Shown here in pieces: positions 16,085 through 24,323 of a stretch of 24,545 nt of DNA; the first letter of the stretch is position 1, and every line of letters begins with the position of its first letter. The stretch lies in assembly GCA_000969725.1 (NCBI GenBank), contig JXSR01S003016.1, one strand, 5' to 3'. Both the position numbers and the translations under genes were made by a program. This stretch comes from Ophiothrix spiculata (Eukaryota > Echinodermata > Ophiuroidea > Amphilepidida > Ophiotrichidae). Below the pieces are notes generated by a model that saw nothing but the letters and a program-made list of their open reading frames with translations, searched no databases and was not told the DNA's origin.

Positions 16085-19000
16085 GTAAGTTTGTTTAAAT
16101 TACATCAACATTTTAAAAGGTGTGGGCACATATTTGGAGCCACACCACAAAATAGCTCACATTGACTTACTGTACAAAATGGCTTCCCAAACACACCCGA
16201 GAGCTCATTAATAAAGCAACTGTTATTTTCAACACTGGATGCTCTTAATTAATTATGATCTCTTTAACAAAAAAAAATGAAAATATATACCATCAAGGTT
16301 AAATTTTCGAGATACGGTGCGTAGAAGGTAATACCGCCCATCACTGATCATTTTCATTTCCAGAATCCCATGCATTTTTCGGAAAAGCCTTGAAATTTTT
16401 TACCAAAGTACTCTGGAGACCAAAAATGGCAGAAGAACTTTAAATAAATCTTACTTAATGACAAAATACACTCTTAAAATTATCTTACTCTTGTTGAGTA
16501 AAAAAATACTCAACGGTCACAGCTCATTTTGTTGAGTAAAATCTTACTCAACGTTGGGTAAACTTGGCTCAACGTTGGGTAAACTTGGCTCAACGTTGAG
16601 TAAGATGTTCTCAACATTGAGTAATATTGACTTAACCGAGTAAAATTTTACTCAATATTGAGTAAGATTTTACTTAACAATGAACTGTGACCTTTTTACT
16701 TAACAAAGAGTAAAATGATTTTTAGAGTGTATACACGAAACATATTTCCCTTCTACATTTTGAGGTCCTCATATAGGAAAGGACAGTCAATGCCGTTTTA
16801 AAAAATGCAGTTTATTTAGTACAGTGGACCCATTTTAACATGTGTACGGTATAATTTACACAATGGACCTTGGCCTGTGAAATGCATTTTGTGAGGTTAG
16901 GTAGCTAATTGGAAACCACTAGCCTAAAACTTGACCCTGTCTAACCATGAATGACGAGAAGAGTGCTATAGAGGGCAAAATCACCAATCAAACCACCCTC
17001 AATTCTGGAGTTTGATATCCTGTTGGTCAACAAAGCTTAAAAGTTTCTAACGCCTCATAACACACCTACAGTTTGACCCACTCAGTGCAGTTTGTCACCG
17101 GGATGTTTTACTTAACGAAGAGAAAGAAATGTAAATGAGGAAGCAACAGAAGAGTGGAAATTAAAGATTTAGCAGGAAAAAAGAAAATACTGGGACATTA
17201 AACAAATATCATCCAAAACTGGTGAAAGTGGTACATAATATGTGGTATGATAATCTCTTAATTCTCTTATTTTCTAGATTTAATTACAGTGATTCTCAGC
17301 CAGCTTCCGACTATAAATACGCCTTCAATCCATGCTACAAATTTTCAGACAGTTACTGCAAAAATGTTATTGTATGTATATAATAGAATTTTATCACAGA
17401 CTCTACATTATTTAGGTTAGGTCCAAAGACATTCGTTCACCCGAGAGACATCCGCTCAATTTGATTACGGTACACAAACGTGTAAAAGAAGACAAAAGAA
17501 GAAGAAGAAGAAGAAGAAGAAGAAGACTTTTTTATGTCTAAACATACTTTAAATGTTTATCATATCCATATTTTAAAGTTTGTCTAGATTAACTATTCCA
17601 TTTATCCTACACTAGGCATGTCAGGTATCGAATGATTTACAATTTTCCTACCCACTTGGTAAAGAGAAAGCAACTTGGAATTTTGAGACCGGTTTTAACT
17701 CAGGTTGGCAGATCACATATGAAAGCGCTATTGGTCCAGACGATGGCCTGGAAAGGTAGGAATCAGTCATGGAGAGTTTGGGTGTGCAGAACACTAGTGA
17801 TATTTAGTTCAGACTGACAACGATTTTGGCTGTTTTCACTTATATTATTAGTCATGACTAGTCGTGAGCGGCTCTAGAGCGAGACAACACAGATACACGA
17901 CTTGCACGCCACGTTCAAACTAGTGGCGCGTCACTTTTAGTCACGAGCGAGACATTTTCTGTGATTACGATCACACTGGGAATTTGCTCGTGAGCGGCTC
18001 ACTCGTGAACCGTTCAAGCCGACTGTCGTCTGCACCTCCGGAGTGTCTATATATTAGGTGTATCTATATTAGTAGGTTGACGACGCCACAGCTCGTGTCA
18101 GAGCTATGTTAAACCACCCCTGAATTGAAGTTTCGAGTAATTTGAACAAATTTATCTCAATTACTGAATTTCTAATAAATTGTGACCGGTATTGTGACGT
18201 GTTTATTTCAAACCGCTTAAAGTAGAATGAAACGTCATTCGAAATGAAATGTCAAAAGGATCCAATCATGTTTCTGTCATAGCAACAATTACTCTGGTTA
18301 TTTTCAGGACCACGAGGTTAACGCTTGAATGTGAACCAGAAGGTGATCCAAACAATCCTACACTAACAATCAAGGGAGAGGACCCAGTCACTGATCGCCA
18401 ATATGTAAGCACATCATCTAACCTTCAATCTTAAATCCAAACAATCCTACACTAGCAATCAAACGAGAGGACCCAGACACTGACCGCCAAAAAAACTATA
18501 CACATGATCAAAAATATACAATACAAAAGGCATCAATATCAAAAAATACATACAGTTTTTAAAGTCACTTAAATTACAGATTAAATACTACAGTTACGAA
18601 TAAAAAACACCCAAACCACTGATAGATATACCGCAGACCCGTCATTTTGAAACAATGAAACAGCGAAAGAAAAGTATGGAGGGGAGAGGTTACCAGCACA
18701 TCACCCTTAAAAGAATATACATAATCCTGGTAAAACAGAATTGCAGCGACGTAAACATTGACCTGGTTAAATGAAAAACAGGTGTTAGGGGAGAGGTTGC
18801 CAGCACATCACCCTAACACAAATAAATAACAATGTTCCAATCGAAGTAAATGAAGAAATAGCTGTGATGATGAAATCAAGCCGATTGAGTACAGAGCACA
18901 AATAAAAATCACACACATGTAGGGGAAGGTTGCCAGCACATCACCCTATAAAATATATACACAATCTAATAAAAACACTCAGGTATCATGTAAGTAGAAA

Positions 19001-22000
19001 CGGCGCAAACTTGTGAGAAATCAGGAAATCCATAAGCTAAGTATAACATTGACGAAAAAGGTGTGTTTTTAGTCTTGACTTAAAAATTGAAACAGTATCA
19101 GCGTGGCGAAGATTTGCGGGCAGACGATTCCATTCAGTTGCTGATGCCACTGCAAATGATCTGCTGCCGTAGAATTTCGTTGATGGTCGTTGAACCCGGT
19201 GCAAATTTTGTGACGAAGATCTCAACACTCTTGGAGGCACATATTCCTTAACAAGATCGCGAATAAACACAGGTGCCAATCCATTTAAGGCTTTGAATGT
19301 GAGAAGCAGGATCTTGTAAAGTGCTCTGTACTCAACAGGAAGCCAATGAAGCTGGTGAAGAAGCGGTGTAACATGCTCACGCCTGGGTACACATAATATA
19401 AGACGGGCTGCGGTATTTTGCACGCGTTGAATTTTAGCAATATCTGATTGTGGCAAGCCGAATAACAAAGAATTTGCAGAATCAAGCCTGGAAGTTACAA
19501 AGGCATGTACAAGTGTCTCAGTTGTACTCTTGTCTGTACTGGCGGATCTGACCGATCTTCCGAATGGCAAAGAGAGCAGATTTGAAAACATTGGCAACAT
19601 GTTTACTCATGCACAGCGATGAATCCATTGTCACTCCAAGGTTTCGAGCATGCGAAGCAGCTGAAAAGGCGGTGTCACCAATCTTCAAAGAAAGTTGAAG
19701 GGGAGATTTTCTGAATTGAGAAGACAAATATAAAAGCTCGGTTTTCTTATCGTTAAGCGCTAATTTGTTGTTTGAGCACGACGATCTGACGTCAGCCAAG
19801 CACAGTTTCATCTTCTTGACAGCAATTTCATGACCACCATGATCGAAAGTCAGATACAGCTGTGTATCATCAGCATAAACTACAGTGCTGATACCGTAGG
19901 ACGCAATGATGTCTTGAAGAGGGGCACAATATAGGGTAAATAGGAGGGGACCTGCCACTGACCCCTGAGGTACACCAAATTAAAGAGGTACATTGTCCGA
20001 ACGAACGTTGTTTATACAGACGGCTTGCTCACGATCACTTATGTACGACTCGAACCATTTCCTAACAGTACCAACAATACCGTAGCGAGTTTCAAGTCGA
20101 TCCAGGAGAATATTCTGCTCAATGGTATCGAAGGAGAAGACCCAGTCACTGACCGCCAATATGTAAGCACATCATCTAACCTTCAATCTTAAATCCAACA
20201 ATCCTACACTAGCAATCAAAGGAGAGGACCCAGTTACTGACCGCCAATATTTAAGCACATCATCTAACCTTCAATCTCAAATCCAACAATCCTACACTAG
20301 CAATCAAAGGAGAGGACCCAGTCACTGACCGTCAATATGTAAGCACATCATCTAACCTTCAATCTTAAATCCAACAATCCTACAATAGCAATCAAAGGAG
20401 AGGACCCAGTCACTGACCGTCAATATGTAAGCACATCATCTAACCTTCAATCTTAAATCCAACAATCCTACACTAGCTAGCAATCAAAGTAGAGGACCCA
20501 GTCACTGACCGCCAATATGTAAGCACATCATCTAACCTTCAATCTTCAGTTATTAAACGCCGATATTTAAGCACAGTTAAGGTTTTTGGTCCACGCGCCG
20601 TCCACGCGTACCGGTACGCGCTAGTTTCCGAGTAGGTAACTGCCGCAATACGCATGCGCATATACTCTAAGTACTGTTTTGAAGCTAAAAATTGCCATAT
20701 TTTAATATTTTTCTTGAAAACTAAGTCGGTGACCCCCAATTTTTATTTTTTTTATTTGAAAGAACATACACATGTGCGCAACTTTTGTGAAAAAATTAAC
20801 AAAAATGCTCGGGCAGATTTTTTTGAAGTAATTTCACTTTTGCCACATTTCCCATAGACCCCTGTACTAATTTGTCCCCCAAAACCTCCAAAAATTGTGT
20901 TTTTAAACAGACTCTCATGCAAAAACGAGTCCCGTGACCCCCAATTTTTATTTTAAAAATCGGTTCTACATCGATAAAATATCATTCATACCGATTTTTA
21001 ATAAAATAGCTCGGGCGGATCTCTCATGGACCAAACACCTTAACATATATTGAAAATCTAAATAACCTTTATAAAATCTATATTTTACCTGCCTTTGCCT
21101 GGTCAAAGGTGGACAATAATTGTCTGCCGTTATCATGGTTATGAAGCGTTTTCTAGACAAAGTTCATTTTTATAAAATCAGTTTAGATTTTATTATGTTC
21201 ACTTGCAATTTCTTGTGTGTGAGAAATTCGAACGTAGTAAGTGTAGACCTAATGCTAATTCTCGCCTTTGATTATCTTTTTAGGATTTCACTCTTAAAAG
21301 TGTGTGTGCGTGTCCAGGAGGATGTAAGCCCGCAGGTGGAGGAGGAGGCGGTCTTAGCTTTGGCTCTATTCTTTGCATCATGTAAGTACATTTGCACCAT
21401 ACAGGGGCCTGGAGGTGGAGGAGGCGGTCTTAGCTTTGGCTCTATCCTTTGCATCATCTAAGTACATTTGTACCATACATGGGCCTGGAGGTGGAGGAGA
21501 AGGCGGTCTTAGCATTGGCTCTATCCTTTGCACCATCTAAGTACATTTGTACCATACAGGGGCCTGGAGGTGGAGGAGAAGGCGGTCTTAGCTTTGGCTC
21601 TATTCTTTGCACCATGTAAGTTCATTTGTATCATACAGGGGCCTGGAGGTGGAGAAGGAGGCGGTCTTAGCTTTGGCTCTATTCTTTACATCATGTAAGA
21701 ATATTTGTCATTAAGCAAGACCCTAGTTTACCTGTCCTAGTTTTGAACCCTAGAGGAAATTTTTAGAGGGACATCAGGTTCGGGAGGACAAATCCTGATC
21801 AACCCGCAATGACCCGATGTAAATGTTTGGTAAATAAATTACATTGCAATTTATGATTCGAATGTGATAAATTATCACCTCTTTTCTTGCTAAAGAAGAG
21901 TACAACTTAAATGTATGCTGAAAATTTCACTTAATTCCATTTTCAAGTTACAAGCTTTTCAATGATTTAAAAATCCATTAAAAAAAATGCAAGAATATTT

Positions 22001-23556
22001 GAAGGAATGGTTCGGGGATTGTAACATATTATACAAGTCAAGGATGATTCCTGGCATTACTCGATTTTGATAAAGGTGACCTTGAGGAAGAAAGATGGAT
22101 CATGAATTGCCCCTTTAAATTGGATGAATGTATCTTTAAAGGCAGCATCAATGCTGTAGCTAATCAACTTCTGTTGAATGGGTTACCCTGCTTAAATATT
22201 GTGAAATAAATAAATAAATAAATAAATAACAACAATTTGCAACAGTATCAACACACCAAGACATTTTATTCTCCATTTTCCTTTTGACAGTTTTTCAGTT
22301 CTTGTCATTGTATATTTAATTGGAGGCATGATCTTTATGAAATTCGCCAAAGGTGCAGAAGGAAAGGATATAATACCGAATGTAAATATATGGATGAACT
22401 TTCATATTTATGTCAAGGTATGTCTAAACCGGGGTCTAAAGTTTTTGTCAAATTTCTTGATATCATTTGACCATGTAATTAAAAGCTTACTATTTGATAT
22501 CCTGTATCATCATGGTTATCTTCTGGTTCTATAAACGCACGGCAAGGAGACATTTATGTCTAGGTTCTGATTTCCACCATTTTTAATGAACTAAATGACG
22601 TAAAAAATTCCTGAAAATAAGAATAATGCCCCTTGTTATTTCAGGAATTTTTCCTGAAGGTCATGCTTTTTAATGTGGTCACCCATAAAAGGTGGATTTG
22701 TTACATGGAGAGTGATTTATGCATCAATTTTTTGTAAATATTTTCAACAATCAAATGAAATGTCATAATTTTGGTATGATTTTAAAGACAATTTATTTTA
22801 CTTTCAAGAAATTAAGAATAGAACCCAAATAAAGTGATTAACGTTAAAGCTACATAGCCAGGGGTGGAGGCGGGTGTGGAGGAGGCGGGTGCGGAGGAGG
22901 CATCATGAATTTTAATGATTTAAAAGGCTAGTTATTGTTTATCAAAGACACGTTGTAATTAACCCGAATAAAGTTGATAATTAACGTTAATAACAAGTTA
23001 AAGTCAATAAGCTAATTTGGCCAGAGATGAACACAGACATAAATGTGGTTGGTGTGGATGAGATATGTACATTGTGCATCAAATTTTGTTACAACTTTTC
23101 AATAATTGTATGAAATGTCATAATTTTGGTATGATTTTGAAGATAATGTAAAATCAATCAATAATAATAGCCAAATAAAGGTATTTATCAACTCTAATCA
23201 ACGATTACAAGGAAGGAGTTGGTACAAGGTATGGATGAAGTGATATCTCTTCAAGTGACTGCAGGAAACTAACATTTTTACATGAATTAGATTAAACTCT
23301 ATACAGTCAGGGCATAGGCCCAATTGCAGGAACGATTTGCAGTACAGATTTGCAGATAAATATCTCTGTACATCAGTGACACACATCTGTGTGGGTGATG
23401 GTTTTTTTTTTTTTTTTTTTTTTTTTTTGATAATTGACAGTTTTACTTTCACATTAATGATCGATATTATTTTATTTCAATTTCTTCCAGGATGGAGTTC
23501 TGTTTGTCAAAAGTAAAGTAACAGGATCCAATGAATCATATGAGACGGTGGATTGA
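15924..23556 (+). CDS. M6PR-like membrane receptor, gene 2 (seven exons, intact)
   Basis: Coding blocks 15924-16084, 17278-17371, 17616-17755, 18308-18404, 21284-21381, 22291-22417 and 23491-23556 join to 783 nt, 260 residues plus stop, with no break. Parts in order: signal peptide (cleavage likely after ATS, residue 23), Cys-rich MRH-type ectodomain, hallmark SVCACPGGC, a six-Gly stalk, the membrane segment LSFGSIL...VYLIGG, then the M6PR-family juxtamembrane pattern [10 protein letters not shown]...W, and a short tail with YETV. The mannose-phosphate contacts expected from the family (Gln in ACQ, Arg at the exon 3/4 junction, Glu in GED, Tyr in QY) are all present, so lectin-type cargo binding in the Golgi-endosome route is a fair inference, not shown. 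5.2 kb downstream of its paralog, same strand, same phases. The 3' ends of exons 4 and 5 are tandemly amplified in the following introns. Confidence 0.86.
16085..17277. other. Gene 2 intron 1
   Basis: AT-rich intron with one inverted-repeat element at 16469-16729. The remainder shows no exon-like or repeat structure that I can support. Acceptor TTATTTTCTAG. Confidence 0.5.
16469..16729. mobile_element. TA-flanked palindromic MITE built of TTGAGTAA words
   Basis: The ends CACTCTTAAAATTATCTTAC and GTAAAATGATTTTTAGAGTG are inverted (about 22 bp, few mismatches) and flanked by TA at 16467-16468 and 16730-16731, as in Tc1/mariner-type insertions. The interior is a string of TTGAGTAA/TTACTCAA and CTCAACGTTGGGTAAA words that also fold back. 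GGTCACAGCTCATT pairs with AATGAACTGTGACC. No ORF. Confidence 0.7.
17278..17371 (+). CDS. Gene 2 exon 2: ectodomain
   Basis: Completes Arg across the junction, then FNYSDSQ...YKYAFNPC...DSYCKNVI. Aligns with gene 1 exon 2 with one codon fewer. Donor GTATGT. Confidence 0.83.
17488..17526 (+). repeat. (AAG)n microsatellite
   Basis: About twelve AAG/GAA triplets in gene 2 intron 2, roughly 90 bp before exon 3. Confidence 0.9.
17616..17755 (+). CDS. Gene 2 exon 3: ectodomain with ACQ motif
   Basis: Starts [15 protein letters not shown] in phase 0, contains GWQITYESA and ends LE plus AG. ACQ carries the Gln expected to contact the sugar in MRH lectins. Body diverged from gene 1. Confidence 0.83.
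17756..18307. other. Gene 2 intron 3, with a GC-richer inverted stretch
   Basis: Contains a CpG-rich segment at about 17850-18020 where GTCGTGAGCGGCTC and CTCGTGAGCGGCTCAC recur, probably a degraded repeat element. No exon-like content before the acceptor TTATTTTCAG. Confidence 0.4.
18308..18404 (+). CDS. Gene 2 exon 4: ectodomain with conserved Cys and GED
   Basis: After the junction Arg: [20 protein letters not shown] and then [12 protein letters not shown]. By comparison with human M6PR (EQRR...ISC, then E and Y) the Arg, Glu and Tyr sit where the phosphomannose contacts are expected. Ends in phase 0 before GTAAGC. Its last 54 bp with donor are the founder of the 88-bp array. Confidence 0.86.
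18491..20130 (-). mobile_element. 5'-truncated LINE, CR1/L2-like, inserted in the exon 4 array
   Basis: Minus-strand reading begins mid-motif at [10 protein letters not shown] (about 20128), continues [17 protein letters not shown], the catalytic block [57 protein letters not shown] and ends [18 protein letters not shown]...HLFRQCYT (stop near 19034). One in-frame stop near 19980 and one shift near 19535 show it is dead. It is flanked by 29-bp near-repeats (18462-18490 and 20131-20159, three mismatches) which may be a target duplication or simply two units of the host array. Confidence 0.88.
18684..18947 (-). repeat. Three spaced copies of a 22-bp word in the LINE 3' region
   Basis: GGTTGCCAGCACATCACCCT or a close variant occurs near 18688, 18795 and 18928, roughly 107-133 bp apart, between the LINE stop codon and its 3' end. 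Most likely a repeat within the LINE 3' UTR. Confidence 0.6.
20581..21039. mobile_element. TTAA-flanked inverted-repeat element
   Basis: The ends GGTTTTTGGTCCACG (20581) and CATGGACCAAACACC (to 21039) are inverted and flanked exactly by TTAA (20577-20580 and 21040-21043), the target used by piggyBac-type transposons. Inside are two direct half-copies: GTGACCCCCAATTTTTATTT near 20731 and 20935, each followed by GCTCGGGC(A/G)GAT near 20806 and 21009. No transposase. It inserted into a decayed last unit of the exon 4 array (CGCCGATATTTAAGCACA). Confidence 0.65.
21044..21283. other. End of gene 2 intron 4
   Basis: AT-rich with no recognisable feature except the acceptor TTATCTTTTTAG before exon 5. 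A reading frame crossing this acceptor (21120-21461) is not coding. Confidence 0.45.
21284..21381 (+). CDS. Gene 2 exon 5: end of MRH domain, Gly stalk, start of membrane helix
   Basis: Encodes [17 protein letters not shown], six Gly, then LSFGSILCI, ending in AT (phase 2) before GTAAGT. CACPGGC is the domain terminus and LSFGSIL the family-typical helix entry. The last 53 bp and donor are the founder of the downstream array. Confidence 0.88.
21329..21700 (+). repeat. 76-79-bp minisatellite of exon 5 3' end plus splice donor
   Basis: The exon copy is followed by four tandem copies whose exon-like parts lie at 21405-21457, 21481-21536, 21560-21615 and 21639-21694. Each has about 23 bp of intron, then GGGCCTGGAGGTGGAG, the Gly codons and the LSFGSILCI codons. 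Copies 21560-21615 and 21639-21694 keep both an acceptor (CATACAG) and a donor (GTAAG). Copy 21405-21457 has an acceptor but CT in place of GT, and copy 21481-21536 has lost both. The intact copies start in phase 0 and end in phase 2, like exon 5 itself. Confidence 0.9.
21701..22290. other. Gene 2 intron 5 remainder, probable retroposon 3' end
   Basis: AT-rich. A stretch ending CCCTGCTTAAATATTGTG followed by (AAAT)n at about 22204-22229 looks like the 3' tail of a small retroposon, not further classifiable. Acceptor CCTTTTGACAG at 22280-22290. Confidence 0.4.
22291..22417 (+). CDS. Gene 2 exon 6: membrane helix and juxtamembrane region
   Basis: Encodes [20 protein letters not shown] then [20 protein letters not shown] and VK. 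The hydrophobic helix, the GG, and GAEGK..IPN...W are the best-conserved part of the two paralogs and of the M6PR family. Donor GTATGT, phase 0. Confidence 0.9.
22418..23490. other. Gene 2 intron 6 with a duplicated ~130-bp segment
   Basis: GAAATGTCATAATTTTGGTA and its flanks occur at about 22757 and 23112 with further similarity on both sides (AAATAAAG...), about 355 bp apart. Between them a G-rich stretch (22861-22902, GGTGGAGG/GCGGGTG units ending GGAGGAGGCATCATG) resembles the exon 5 Gly coding end. A poly-T run occupies about 23402-23429, shortly before the acceptor TTTCTTCCAG. Confidence 0.55.
23491..23556 (+). CDS. Gene 2 exon 7: cytosolic tail
   Basis: Encodes [20 protein letters not shown] then D and stop TGA. 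DG opens the exon as in gene 1 exon 7. YETV one residue before the end fits YxxPhi; SNES supplies possible phosphorylation sites. Confidence 0.85.
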   Translation, partial: DGVLFVKSKVTGSNESYETVD

Positions 23557-23565
23557 CGCATCAAC

Positions 23566-23697
23566 GTGCATGTGACACCCATGAAGTGTGCATGTGATAC
23601 CTTTGAACAGTGCATGTGATACCTATGAACGGTGCATGTGATACCTATGAAGAGCGCATGTGATACCCGTGAGATTTGCATGTGACATTTCATGGGT
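23566..23697 (+). repeat. 22-bp minisatellite in the gene 2 3' UTR
   Basis: Six units of GTGCATGTGATACCTATGAA-type sequence starting at 23566, 23588, 23610, 23632, 23654 and 23676, exactly 22 bp apart, beginning 10 bp after the stop codon. The last unit runs into an inverted copy (TTTCATGGGTATCACAT). ATTAAA at about 23712 is a possible polyadenylation signal. Confidence 0.85.
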
Positions 23698-23916
23698 ATC
23701 ACATAATACAAATTAAAGCTATTATTACAAAAAGGCTGTTATGTGACCTTTGCAGACATTGTTTGCAGGTGTATGACGCGACGTCACCATTGGTGTACGT
23801 CGTGCGCTGAATTTCTGCATGCATCATTAGTTTAGCAGCGTAACCAGGTTTTCAGCATATTGGTTTCGACCGACAACAGATTTATGAGACTCAAAAAGTA
23901 CACTCAAATTTGAAAA

Positions 23917-24030
23917 GTGCATGCGATACCCGTGAGATATGCATGTGATACCCGTGAGATGTTCATGTGACATTTCATGGGTATCACATATACAAATGAG
24001 AGTTATTATTACAAAGAGGCTGTAATGTGG
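23917..24030 (+). repeat. Second block of the 22-bp repeat with shared flank
   Basis: Three further units (23917, 23939, 23961) plus the same inverted end and the same downstream sequence (TTATTATTACAAAGAGGCTG near 24003, against TTATTACAAAAAGGCTG near 23723). The block is thus a direct duplicate about 285 bp from the first. Confidence 0.8.
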
Positions 24031-24034
24031 CGAC

Positions 24035-24190
24035 TAGTAAACTAGCGAACCTTCATTTTCGGACTAGCGAACCTTTTTTTTTAAATTTCGGACTAGCCGA
24101 ACATATTTCATTTTTTAACTAGCGAACCCTATTTCATTTTTGGACTAGAAAATCTTCAGACTAGCGAATCTTCGGACTAGCGACTTCCGA
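24035..24190 (+). repeat. Irregular minisatellite GGACTAGCGAACCTTnATTTTT
   Basis: Seven or so ACTAG(C)GAA-containing units of 16-29 bp. Noncoding. Confidence 0.75.
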
Positions 24191-24323
24191 ATATGGGAAA
24201 AAAAGGCTTCAGGCTGAAATAATTCAAAAACATCTCCCATATATAAAGACTTTATTTATAGTTTTCCTGCGAGAAAACAGTAACAGACATCAAAGAAACA
24301 CCAGACCAGACACCATCACAAAT

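Larger units (their letters stand above)
18351..20552 (+). repeat. 88-bp minisatellite of exon 4 3' end plus splice donor
   Basis: Units begin AACAATCCTACACTA at 18351 (the exon itself), 18440, a partial copy from 20131, then 20197, 20285, 20373 and 20461, at 88-89-bp spacing apart from a LINE inserted after 18490. Each unit carries about 54 bp of exon and 34 bp of intron. The donor GTAAGC is intact in the exon and in copies at 20163, 20339, 20427 and 20519, but TTAAGC in the copy at 20197. The extra copies read CACTAGCAATC where the exon reads CACTAACAATC, creating an AG. Confidence 0.9.

Noticed and set aside
21120-21461. 113-codon frame spanning the exon 5 acceptor and first repeat unit
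   Set aside because: It ignores the splice site and reads exon 5 in the wrong frame until a length shift in the array brings it into the Gly frame.
23472-23711. 79-codon minus-strand frame with repeated His/Cys/Tyr residues
   Set aside because: It is the reverse of gene 2 exon 7 and the 22-bp 3' UTR repeat.
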